A stretch of DNA of 33,545 nucleotides from an uncultured Colwellia sp. (GCA_913020705.1 CAJWBY010000029.1:1-33545); one strand, 5' to 3'. Positions 16,303 to 23,425 are shown, numbered from the stretch's first letter. Translations and numbers: made by a program. Notes: generated by a model from the letters alone, not told the origin.

Positions 16303-16447
16303 TCAATTAGTACTTATTATATTAATGTATGAAACGAGCTTAGTGCGAAAATCAAACAACTACAAGCGTTAAATTACACTTCAAAATTCATCAAAAAATA
16401 AATTAAATATTTTGCAAAATAAATTTTTAAAACACACAAAAAACAAC

Positions 16448-16469
16448 TTGTTGATATTTAAGTCAACAA
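16448..16469. promoter_or_regulatory. Inverted repeat in the fecI / peptide divergent intergenic region
   Basis: TTGTTGA (16448-16454) and TCAACAA (16463-16469) flank eight bases. The site lies between the fecI start and the ECF-type promoter of the divergent peptide gene, so it could be an operator for either. The surrounding 16303-16580 is very AT-rich with no coding signal that I can see. Confidence 0.3.
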
Positions 16470-16580
16470 AAACAAAATCTAACATGAAGTTTTTTTTAAT
16501 TACACGGTAAGAAAATTCCCGTTAACATAAGGAAAAAGTTATATATCATCCGTAAACGCGTACTATTTTAAATAAATAAA

Positions 16581-16610
16581 TGAGGATTTTAGTTTTTCAA
16601 CTGTCTATAC
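16581..16610 (+). promoter_or_regulatory. ECF-sigma-type promoter element, copy 2 (small peptide gene)
   Basis: GAGGATTTT (16582-16590), ten bases, then CTGTCTATAC (16601-16610). It matches copy 3 upstream of gltS at 21 of 30 positions and copy 1 at 20 of 30, with identical spacing. It lies 105 bases ahead of the 55-codon ORF. Confidence 0.65.
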
Positions 16611-16628
16611 AATACTGGGATTTTTTAT

Positions 16629-16679
16629 GCGTTTAATCTCAACGATTTAATTTCGTGTAATTTTGATTAAACGCTTTTT
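16629..16679 (+). terminator. Leader hairpin with T-tract (possible attenuator) before the small peptide gene
   Basis: GCGTTTAATC (16629-16638) pairs perfectly with GATTAAACGC (16665-16674), then T5. The 26-nt loop holds a smaller ACGA/TCGT stem. It lies between the ECF-type promoter and the peptide start codon, so if real it acts as an attenuator or a leader structure and not as a gene-end terminator. Confidence 0.5.
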
Positions 16680-16714
16680 CCATCTAAATGCGAAGAAAAT
16701 AAGAGGTGAATGTA

Positions 16715-16882
16715 ATGTTAAAATCTAATAATGTCATCAACACAACAAACCTAGAAAAAGAAGATGATGTTGATGCTCACTCTAATGAAACATTAATCAG
16801 CGCTGATACGTTTAACAACAATCTGCTCACATTAGATAACCTAGAGAATGAAAGTACCAGCTATGTGTTGGGATATAACTAG
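16715..16882 (+). CDS. Small Asn-rich acidic peptide, unknown function
   Basis: This is a 55-codon ORF, ATG at 16715, with a strong AGAGGTG ribosome binding site six bases upstream, an ECF-type promoter and a structured leader. The peptide starts MLKSNNVINT and ends STSYVLGYN. It has 11 Asn, 10 acidic residues, two Lys and no Cys, Arg, Trp, Gln or Pro. There is no signal peptide or membrane helix. It resembles nothing I can name. A ribosomal peptide precursor with a leader and a short aromatic tail is one idea, but no dedicated modifying enzyme is adjacent. A regulatory or leader peptide for gltS, 117 bases downstream, is another. Coding status rests on the ribosome binding site, the promoter and the complete frame. 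Confidence 0.6.
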   Translation: MLKSNNVINTTNLEKEDDVDAHSNETLISADTFNNNLLTLDNLENESTSYVLGYN

Positions 16883-16910
16883 CCCCTATTTTTTGTTAAA
16901 TACAATAAAA

Positions 16911-16940
16911 TGAGGAAATTGATTTGTTAGCTGTCTATTA
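16911..16940 (+). promoter_or_regulatory. ECF-sigma-type promoter element, copy 3 (gltS)
   Basis: GAGGAAATT (16912-16920), ten bases, then CTGTCTATTA (16931-16940), closely matching the element ahead of the small peptide gene. It lies 59 bases before the gltS start, so gltS can be transcribed independently of the peptide gene. Confidence 0.65.
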
Positions 16941-16948
16941 AATTACCC

Positions 16949-16968
16949 TGAACGCCCTAATGCGTTCA
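16949..16968 (+). promoter_or_regulatory. Hairpin in the gltS leader
   Basis: TGAACGC (16949-16955) and GCGTTCA (16962-16968) form a perfect 7-bp stem with a 6-nt loop just downstream of the ECF-type promoter. This is at or just after the expected transcription start. It could stabilise the 5' end or be an operator. Confidence 0.4.
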
Positions 16969-16999
16969 AACACACTTATTTAGTCATAGGTATAATTTA

Positions 17000-18223
17000 A
17001 TGGATATAGTTGTAAACATTACAGAAACGTTATTTATCGCGCTTATCGTACTTTTTTCAGGGTACTACCTGAACAGTAAAATTCCATTTTTAAGAAACAA
17101 CAATATTCCAGAACCTGTTGTAGGTGGGATCGTTTTCTCTCTTATGCTCACACTTATACATTCCTTCTTAAATATTAATTTTCAGTTCGATATGAGCTTG
17201 AAAAACCCTTTAATGACAATGTTTTTTACTACAGTGGGTTTAGGGGCAAGTTTCAGTTTATTAGCCAAAGGTGGACCTAAGGTTTTCCTCTTTCTTTTTG
17301 TAGCCACATTATATTTACTTGTACAAAACACTATAGGTGTTGTTTATGCTATTTCAACAGGTATGGACCCATTAATGGGACTTATTGGTGGTTCTGTTAC
17401 CTTGTCAGGAGGACATGGTAATGGTGCTACTTATGCAGACTTATTTATAACAGAATACAACATGCCTTCAAGTACGTTTGAATTAGCTATGGCTTCTGCA
17501 ACCCTAGGACTCATATTAGGAGGGTTGGTTGGCGGACCTGTTAGTAGAAGGCTTATCAGCCGTTATAATTTAACGTCCAACGATATAGACACTCACTTAA
17601 AAGGTGGGGATAAAGAAGCTATTACCTTTGATCCTGAAGAGTACGATTTAGTTACGCCTAGAAGAATGATGGAAACATTGTTTTTTATTCTACTTTGTAT
17701 GGTGTTAGGTAAAATAGTTTATATGGAATTAAAAAATGGAGGCATTGTTCTACCTGCATTCTTAATTCCTCTTTTGTTTGGCGTGGTTGTAACAAACTTA
17801 ACCGAGTTCTCAAAACGATATCGAATAAGTAAAGCGTGTATAGATTTATGGGGAACGATGGCTCTGTCAATTTTCTTAACGATGGCGTTAATGTCACTCA
17901 AAATTTGGGAGCTTGCAAATTTAGCAGGCACGATGTTGTTTCTTATTTTATTACAAGCGACGTTATTAATGGTGTTTGCCTACTTCGTCACATTTAGAGT
18001 TATGGGAAAGAACTATAATGCTGCGATAATGGCAGGAGGACATTGTGGCTTTGGCTTGGGCGCGACACCAACAGCAGTTGCCAATATGGAATCTCTTGTT
18101 GCTCGCCACGGACCTTCTCCGCAAGCCTTTTTGGTCGTTCCGTTAGTGGGTGCTTTCTTTATTGATATAACCAATGCAGTAATTATTCAATTTTACTTAA
18201 GTTTGCCTTTTGTGAGTGGGTAG
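17000..18223 (+). CDS. gltS: Sodium/glutamate symporter, GltS family
   Basis: This 407-residue inner-membrane carrier couples sodium entry to glutamate uptake. The two characteristic re-entrant loop motifs of the GltS family are present: GGSVTLSGGHGNGATYADLF (about 133-152) and AGGHCGFGLGATPTAVANM in the second half. These give the inverted-repeat architecture, with ~10 membrane helices and a hydrophilic central loop around 190-220. The length matches E. coli GltS (~400). An ECF-type promoter and hairpin precede it, linking it to the fecI-fecR-receptor system. The natural substrate could be a glutamate analogue released from whatever the receptors import; that is inference. AGG six to ten bases before ATG supports the start. 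Confidence 0.92.
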   Translation: MDIVVNITETLFIALIVLFSGYYLNSKIPFLRNNNIPEPVVGGIVFSLMLTLIHSFLNINFQFDMSLKNPLMTMFFTTVGLGASFSLLAKGGPKVFLFLFVATLYLLVQNTIGVVYAISTGMDPLMGLIGGSVTLSGGHGNGATYADLFITEYNMPSSTFELAMASATLGLILGGLVGGPVSRRLISRYNLTSNDIDTHLKGGDKEAITFDPEEYDLVTPRRMMETLFFILLCMVLGKIVYMELKNGGIVLPAFLIPLLFGVVVTNLTEFSKRYRISKACIDLWGTMALSIFLTMALMSLKIWELANLAGTMLFLILLQATLLMVFAYFVTFRVMGKNYNAAIMAGGHCGFGLGATPTAVANMESLVARHGPSPQAFLVVPLVGAFFIDITNAVIIQFYLSLPFVSG

Positions 18224-18258
18224 TAAAACGATAAAGTAAGCTTATAAAATAAGACGAT

Positions 18259-18309
18259 AACCTCTAATTTCAAAGCCAAATTTTGTCTGCTTTAAGTTAG
18301 AGGTTAAAA
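18259..18309. terminator. Bidirectional terminator between gltS and the radical SAM gene
   Basis: AACCTCTAA (18259-18267) pairs with TTAGAGGTT (18297-18305), with an inner AAAGC/GCTTT stem. It serves the convergent gltS and radical SAM genes. Confidence 0.65.
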
Positions 18310-18340
18310 TATCCACGAGTAATATGCTCTATCTTTAATT

Positions 18341-19237
18341 TTATAACCCTCTTTGCCATTCTTGGCGAATAGGGATACTTTTAGATTGATCGATAGCCAT
18401 TTGTACTGTGTTCACTAATTTGTCTTTATCCTTACCTAGTACACCTTTTAGGACTAGATAATTTGAAGCATGATCTGATCTAAAAATAGTTTTATCTAAT
18501 TCAAGTGCTGACAATAAAATTTTCATTTCTCTAAACAGTTCTTGCTGATTTAACAAACGAAAAGGTTGCTGTTCAGGAAAGTTTTTAGCAAAACGTTCTT
18601 CACCTAAAGGAAAACTTACCACTAATGTAGATAAGTAATCTGGCTGTGCCTCATTCATTAATTTTGCAGAGTTTACCGCATGCTGCTCTGACAATTCAGG
18701 ACCACCTAAACCGTTTAATATCATCACAGAGCTTTTCATTCCCGCTTGTTTAATTTTATTCAGTGCTACTAAAGAGCTTTGATACGTTTCACCTTTTTCA
18801 ATCAACCTTAACACTTCATCATCACCGCTTTCACAGCCAACATAAAGCAGCGATAAACCTAGTGCCCTCAATTCAGTCAGTTGTTCAACGGTTTTATTGG
18901 TTAAGTTTCTCGGTAAACAATAGCTTGAGACACGTGTCACTTGTGGTAAATACTTTCTTATTAATTCTAGAATTTCTTTTAGGCGTTTAAACGGTAACAT
19001 CACCGCATCACCATCGGCTAAAAAGACTCGGCCAACGGGTAAACCTGATTGCGCTATTTTAATAAGCTCTTGCTCTATTAACTCCACTTCCTTAGGTTTG
19101 AATTTTTTATTTTCAGCGGTATACATATCGCAAAAACTGCAATTATTCCAAGAGCAGCCGTTTGTCACTTGTAAAATTAAACTTTTCCACTCGCTTGGGG
19201 GACGAAAGACTGGCTCTATATATTCAATGGGATACAT
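18341..19237 (-). CDS. Radical SAM protein, uncharacterised COG1032-like family
   Basis: This 298-residue protein has a radical SAM core beginning TNGCSWNNCSFCDMYT. The cluster cysteines are C28, C33 and C36, spaced Cx4Cx2C and not the common Cx3Cx2C. Further conserved segments are RVFLADGDAVMLP, SSYCLPRNLT, LSLLYVGCESGDDEVL and MILNGLGGPEL. The C-terminal region has no SPASM-type cysteine cluster, so it does not look like a peptide maturase. It is probably a widespread single-gene family of unknown reaction. It is convergent with gltS and separated by a terminator, so it is probably not part of the ECF block. Alternative: an Elp3/HemN-like enzyme. Confidence 0.82.
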   Translation of the reverse strand: MYPIEYIEPVFRPPSEWKSLILQVTNGCSWNNCSFCDMYTAENKKFKPKEVELIEQELIKIAQSGLPVGRVFLADGDAVMLPFKRLKEILELIRKYLPQVTRVSSYCLPRNLTNKTVEQLTELRALGLSLLYVGCESGDDEVLRLIEKGETYQSSLVALNKIKQAGMKSSVMILNGLGGPELSEQHAVNSAKLMNEAQPDYLSTLVVSFPLGEERFAKNFPEQQPFRLLNQQELFREMKILLSALELDKTIFRSDHASNYLVLKGVLGKDKDKLVNTVQMAIDQSKSIPIRQEWQRGL

Positions 19238-19341
19238 ACTTTTCCTAATATGTTTATATTATATATACCCGCTAACATTCAAAGGCGGGAATTTAGTTTT
19301 TGAAACGCAATAAGACCGGATACTGAACAGTACTATGCGCC

Positions 19342-20151
19342 CTACCAAGAACGTCTATTTTTAAACGTTTTAGTTTGGTCTTTTTCATGTGTTTGATTAT
19401 AGCTTTTGATCTTTTGATTTTTACTCAAAATAACTTTTAATTGATAAAGAGTTTCACGAGCTAAAGTATAACGGTCATTGCGCCACCACACCTTGTTGTA
19501 TAGCCTTTTCACACCAGCAACAGCATCAGGTGATTGTTGGCAAAGTGATTCTGCTAACGCCTTTGCAGAATCCATGGGATCAGAAAAAATTTCGGTGACC
19601 ATGTTATATTCAAGTGCTTGTTCCGCGGTAATCTCTTTTCCCGTCATCGCGAGTAACTTGGCTTGATCAGCAGGTAAATGTTCTTTTAATGCCAAAGTTC
19701 CGCCCATGTCAGGGATTAATCCCCACCTTGCTTCAAGAATAGATAAAGTAGCTGTTGGTTCCACAAATCTAAAATCGCCACCTAAGGCTATCTGTAAACC
19801 ACCACCCCACACTCTTCCATGTAAAACCATGATCACAGGCGCAGGAACTTTACGCCATCCGGTTGAAACACGTTGTGCTAAGTTAGATTGGCCAGGAAGC
19901 CACTTAAAAAGTAGCTTTAACATATTTAAAGGGGCTTTCATCACTGATTTAACATCTAAACCACTACAAAAATCAACACCTTCACCATGCACTATTACAG
20001 CACGGAGTGTTTTATCTTTTTGTAATTGTTTAATTACATTGTCAAGTTGATGAAACATGTTCATATTAATAGCGTTATGTTTTTCTGAACGGTTAAGTGC
20101 AACATAAGCAATGTTATTTTCAATAGTTAATAATACAGTTTTTTCTGGCAT
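19342..20151 (-). CDS. Crotonase / enoyl-CoA hydratase-isomerase family protein
   Basis: This 269-residue protein has the crotonase fold: NRSEKHNAINMNMFHQLDN, VIVHGEGVDFCSGLDVKSV and GRVWGGGLQIALGGDFRFV for the oxyanion hole, and ILEARWGLIPDMGGT carrying the catalytic acidic region. It acts on an acyl-CoA, by hydration or isomerisation, in fatty acid or related catabolism. I chose ATG at 20151 because GAGG lies just upstream and the residues before it in the longer frame are hydrophobic spacer. It is divergent from an SDR dehydrogenase at 20242. A FadR-like palindrome sits seven bases upstream of this start, which supports a role in fatty acid use. Confidence 0.88.
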   Translation of the reverse strand: MPEKTVLLTIENNIAYVALNRSEKHNAINMNMFHQLDNVIKQLQKDKTLRAVIVHGEGVDFCSGLDVKSVMKAPLNMLKLLFKWLPGQSNLAQRVSTGWRKVPAPVIMVLHGRVWGGGLQIALGGDFRFVEPTATLSILEARWGLIPDMGGTLALKEHLPADQAKLLAMTGKEITAEQALEYNMVTEIFSDPMDSAKALAESLCQQSPDAVAGVKRLYNKVWWRNDRYTLARETLYQLKVILSKNQKIKSYNQTHEKDQTKTFKNRRSW

Positions 20152-20158
20152 ACTTACC

Positions 20159-20173
20159 TCTGGTTCGACCAGA
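20159..20173. promoter_or_regulatory. fadR box: FadR-like operator between crotonase and SDR genes
   Basis: TCTGGTTCGACCAGA is a perfect palindrome apart from its centre and matches the E. coli FadR operator core (CTGGT-N3-ACCAG, as in the fadB site). It is upstream of the crotonase ribosome binding site in the 90-base divergent region, where a bound repressor could silence both genes until acyl-CoA accumulates. Confidence 0.7.
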
Positions 20174-20241
20174 ATAAAATAACCTTGTAGACAAGAGATG
20201 TAAATAAAAATAATAAAATCTAATGAACGGGAGTCTATAAA

Positions 20242-21075
20242 ATGACACAATATTTTCACGGAAAAACAGTCATCATCACAGGAGCATCAGCAGGAGTAGG
20301 TGCAGAAACCGCTAGAGCATTTGCGAAGATGAACGCTAAACTTGTATTATTGGCAAGAGGACAACAAGCACTCGACGAGATTAGTAAAGAACTTTCAGCT
20401 CCAACTGATGTGTTAACCATTGCAATGGACGTGTCTAATGCTACTGACTGTCAAAAGATGCTTATTAGTGCCCAAGAAAAATTTGGTGACATACATTACC
20501 TTATTAATAATGCGGGTTACCATAAACGCGGAGAAGTAGAGAATAACTCACCTGAAGCATTAGCCAAAATGGTTGATGTCAATTTACGTGCTCCCATCGA
20601 ATTAACCGCTTTGATTTTACCGTATATTCGTAGCAGCATTGCGAAAGGTGGTTTTGGTGGAATCGTAAACGTAGGCTCTTTAGCGGGTCGAACACCATTA
20701 CAGGGCGCTGCGACATATTCAGCGACTAAATCAGGCTTGCGTGCTTTTACTTACGCTCTCTCTGATGAATTGCTAGGTTCTGGAATAAGTGTCGGTTTAG
20801 TTTCTCCTGGCCCTATTAATACTGGTTTTATTATGTCTGAAATAGATGAAGTAGAAGACATTGTATTCTCTCAGCCTATGAGCAGCCCTAAACAGGTGAC
20901 TGATGCAATAATAAGTGTGGCTAAAGGAGAAGTTGTTGAAATTTCATTACCTAAATCAAGTGGGTGGTTAACTACCGTTTCTTATTTATTTCCAGCACTA
21001 AGGCGTTTTCTAAGACCAGCACTTTATAAAAAAGGACGAAAAGCAAAGGAGCGTTATAGAAACAAAACACAATAA
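20242..21075 (+). CDS. Short-chain dehydrogenase/reductase (SDR) family oxidoreductase
   Basis: This 277-residue classical SDR has the Rossmann cofactor motif TGASAGVG (about 14-21), LINNAG (about 87-92), a VGSLAG serine and the YSATK catalytic pair, plus PGPINTGF. The end has a hydrophobic-basic segment (LTTVSYLFPALRRFLRPALY) that could associate with the membrane. It probably uses NAD(P)H on a lipid-like or keto substrate. It shares a divergent promoter region and a FadR-like operator with the crotonase gene, so a link to fatty acid metabolism is likely. The GGGAG ribosome binding site is clear. Confidence 0.88.
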   Translation: MTQYFHGKTVIITGASAGVGAETARAFAKMNAKLVLLARGQQALDEISKELSAPTDVLTIAMDVSNATDCQKMLISAQEKFGDIHYLINNAGYHKRGEVENNSPEALAKMVDVNLRAPIELTALILPYIRSSIAKGGFGGIVNVGSLAGRTPLQGAATYSATKSGLRAFTYALSDELLGSGISVGLVSPGPINTGFIMSEIDEVEDIVFSQPMSSPKQVTDAIISVAKGEVVEISLPKSSGWLTTVSYLFPALRRFLRPALYKKGRKAKERYRNKTQ

Positions 21076-21149
21076 AGCTAAGTGTTACGTACATTCATAG
21101 AATATACGTATATAATATCCTTATAACTGTTTAGTAATAAAAGAATCTC

Positions 21150-21674
21150 ATGACGCTAGAAAACGAACAACTCAACAATCCCCTACATGGGTTAAAATTA
21201 GATACGCTCTTAGATGAATTGTTAGAGCAGTATGGTTTTGAAATATTAGCGGAATATACCAGTATCAATTGTTTTAAAAATAAACCGAGTGTTGCTTCTA
21301 GCTTAAAATTTTTACGTAAAACGGAATGGGCTCGTGAAAAGTTAGAACGCTTTTATCTATACGAATTTAAAAACCTACCTAAAGCTGATGATGTTCAATA
21401 TGAAATACCGCCACGTCTGCGAGTTATTCCTGCGCATCAAAAACCTAGAGACCCAGCGGTATTAATTTTAGGCCAAGCACCTACCCCGACAATAAGATCA
21501 TCAAACTCTTCGGATAATAAAACTTCATCGCATGGTAGAGGTACCAGAAGTAATAGTCGAAATGGTGGTTACAAAGAAAATAATGAACGTGGTTTTGCCC
21601 GTCGTACAGAAAAACCAGCAACACCAAAACCTTCTGGTGGTTCTTCTAACCCTTATTCTGACTCACCTAAATAA
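21150..21674 (+). CDS. VF530-family DNA-binding-like protein with low-complexity tail
   Basis: Residues ~9-72 match the VF530 (DUF2132) domain: [40 protein letters not shown] and [11 protein letters not shown]. The family is small, helical and proposed from structure to bind DNA; the function is not known. It is longer than the usual ~75-90 residue family member. A further segment rich in Pro and Arg leads to a Ser/Asn/Gly/Arg-rich tail with RG and RGF-type motifs ([20 protein letters not shown]) that looks disordered and could bind nucleic acid. It is monocistronic and ends in a strong hairpin shared with the convergent gene. Confidence 0.85.
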   Translation: MTLENEQLNNPLHGLKLDTLLDELLEQYGFEILAEYTSINCFKNKPSVASSLKFLRKTEWAREKLERFYLYEFKNLPKADDVQYEIPPRLRVIPAHQKPRDPAVLILGQAPTPTIRSSNSSDNKTSSHGRGTRSNSRNGGYKENNERGFARRTEKPATPKPSGGSSNPYSDSPK

Positions 21675-21692
21675 GATAAAAAATCGTTTGAA

Positions 21693-21722
21693 TGACAGAT
21701 TAACGAGTCAGTTAATCTGTCA
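21693..21722. terminator. Perfect hairpin between VF530 and DJ-1/PfpI genes
   Basis: TGACAGATTAAC (21693-21704) and GTTAATCTGTCA (21711-21722) pair perfectly around a 6-nt loop. It overlaps the stop codon of the minus-strand gene, so it probably serves as a terminator for the convergent VF530 gene. Confidence 0.6.
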
Positions 21723-22479
21723 GCATATCAATAAACTCCAAACTGAACCTATAAATATCTCCTGGCCAGCGTGCTGATAAATAATTCCTGTCACGAACAA
21801 CATGACCACGGGATAAATTATGTAAATCATCTCGTAGTAACGGAAAATTTCCTTCAATAAACTGCGTTTTACAAGCAAGTGCTGAAGTTAATTCATCTTC
21901 CGTTGTCGTTTGTGGATAAGTTAAATAATAATCCCCGAGCCAAAGTCTCGTTAAATGATAAGCCGTAAGCTCCTGACGTTTCAGTAACCCTGTACATTTA
22001 TAATGATGGATAACGGATTTATTGGTTTTCGTATCAATACTCCTAGCAGGAATTAATACACCATGACACACAGCTGCTACAGGTTTATTTTCATTAAAAA
22101 AGTCAACCACCAGCTTTTGTAATATTTTCGATTCTAAATATTCTTTAACGCCCTTGTCATGACCACCCGGTAATAGCAAACCATCAAAATCATCCGCGCT
22201 AACATCTATGTATTTCAAAGGGTTATTAAACGCTGGAGATTTTTCCATTTGACGATAAGCGACAACAGCATCATGACGAGCTTGTAAAATAGGTTTGAGT
22301 AAACCCAAGCTTTTTCCGGTTAACATTATGTCATCGGTAATGGCTATTTTGCCATCAGGAGTAATGAACGTTATTTCAAACTTTTTTTGATTTAGTAATA
22401 ACCAAGGAATAGCAACTTCAGAGGGATCACAACCATAACGAGGCAATGGAATTAGTACTTTTTTCTTGTGCATATTCAT
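21712..22479 (-). CDS. DJ-1/PfpI-family type 1 glutamine amidotransferase-like protein
   Basis: This 255-residue protein has the DJ-1/PfpI fold: KVLIPLPRYGCDPSEVAIPW with conserved E21, DFDGLLLPGGHDKGV, and the nucleophile elbow PVAAVCHGVLIPARS with C138. It is longer than PfpI (~170) and more like the HchA-related or 'GATase1-like' subgroup with inserts. Possible roles are glyoxalase/deglycase or an uncharacterised hydrolase; the exact activity is unclear. It lies 15 bases after the methyltransferase-zinc-finger gene on the same strand, so the two may be co-transcribed. The start could also be ATG two codons in (22473). Confidence 0.82.
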   Translation of the reverse strand: MNMHKKKVLIPLPRYGCDPSEVAIPWLLLNQKKFEITFITPDGKIAITDDIMLTGKSLGLLKPILQARHDAVVAYRQMEKSPAFNNPLKYIDVSADDFDGLLLPGGHDKGVKEYLESKILQKLVVDFFNENKPVAAVCHGVLIPARSIDTKTNKSVIHHYKCTGLLKRQELTAYHLTRLWLGDYYLTYPQTTTEDELTSALACKTQFIEGNFPLLRDDLHNLSRGHVVRDRNYLSARWPGDIYRFSLEFIDMLTD

Positions 22480-22494
22480 TCGTCCAATTGAATC

Positions 22495-23331
22495 CTATTT
22501 ATTAAATTCTTCTTGTTGCAAAAATAATGACCATTGCGCTTCATACTCAAACATCTGACGATGCTTCTTTGTCCCTAAATGCATCTGTTTGTCTCGTTCG
22601 CTTGCAAACGCTCCAGTCTTACAAGCTTGACATGTTTTGTGTTCAGGCACTCTGCTTGGACGATTATAGGTAATATAATCATCGCTCGCATTATCAAAAA
22701 TAGTTTTACAGTTTTCTAGAGAATCATTACTGTATATATAGGTAGTACCTTGTGTTGATTTGACATGTTTATCTCTGTTTACATTCCGAACTTTATAATC
22801 AGGAAATTTAGCGATATCAAAATAAAACCTACCGATATAATTAATCGTAGTGTTAAGTATTAAGGATCTTTCAATATCCCATTCAAGATAAGGTTTCACA
22901 TTTTTTGAAGTGATTAGCGCTAACTTAGCACCATTATCATCAAGAAAGTACTCGAAACAGTTCTGTAGATATTTCCTGAGCAACGCTCGATTTAGGGTGT
23001 TAACACTGAAGTTTGCGCACTGCATTTGGAAATCTTGTTGGGAAGGAAATGCCGGTAACAATGGAAATTGAAAAATAACAATATCAAATGATTTATTATT
23101 AAGTTCGCCCCATGTGTTTTTAGCTGTGACATCAAAGTCTGTAATTACTTGGCAATTCTCTTGTTGGAGTTGACAATAATATTCATCTCCATACTTTTCA
23201 TCTAAAGAACCTTTACTGTCATAGATGGTTGCCGTTAATTGTTGAGGCTGATAATTTTTCAATAAAGATGCCGAAAAAGATAGGTCTCCATCGCCAACCG
23301 TTAAAACGCGCCATTTAGGATCAATATACAT
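22495..23331 (-). CDS. BMT5-like (DUF2431) Rossmann methyltransferase with C-terminal C2H2 zinc finger
   Basis: This 278-residue protein has a Rossmann domain that opens with VLTVGDGDLSFSASLL and continues with TIYDSK, FDIVIFQFPLLPAF and LRKYLQNCFEYFLDDNGAKLALITS. That is the pattern of the DUF2431/BMT5 family, whose yeast member methylates 25S rRNA uridine. The C-terminus carries a zinc-finger-like motif: C234 and C237 (TCQACKTG), then H251 and H257 (MHLGTKKHRQ), spaced Cx2C-x13-Hx5H, like nucleic-acid-binding U1/matrin-type fingers. An RNA methyltransferase role is plausible, but the substrate in bacteria is not known to me. Confidence 0.8.
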   Translation of the reverse strand: MYIDPKWRVLTVGDGDLSFSASLLKNYQPQQLTATIYDSKGSLDEKYGDEYYCQLQQENCQVITDFDVTAKNTWGELNNKSFDIVIFQFPLLPAFPSQQDFQMQCANFSVNTLNRALLRKYLQNCFEYFLDDNGAKLALITSKNVKPYLEWDIERSLILNTTINYIGRFYFDIAKFPDYKVRNVNRDKHVKSTQGTTYIYSNDSLENCKTIFDNASDDYITYNRPSRVPEHKTCQACKTGAFASERDKQMHLGTKKHRQMFEYEAQWSLFLQQEEFNK

Positions 23332-23425
23332 AATGATGTTTATAAACGAATAAAATAAACATTGTACCTACCTATAAGCTTAAATACGCTAATTTTGTAC
23401 TCTTTCAGTCCTTAAATAGCATTTT

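Noticed and set aside
16303..16400. Further ECF-type promoter for fecI itself (GATTTTC ... CGTTTCATAC on the minus strand)
   Set aside because: Only about six of ten positions match in each half and a sigma-70-like TATAAT is closer to the gene.
18341..19237. Radical SAM protein as a maturase for the nearby small peptide
   Set aside because: It has no SPASM or peptide-recognition domain, is on the opposite strand behind a bidirectional terminator, and lacks the ECF-type promoter element.
20152..20259. Longer N-terminus of the crotonase protein
   Set aside because: The extra residues are not crotonase-like and would run across the FadR-like operator; the ATG at 20151 has a good ribosome binding site.
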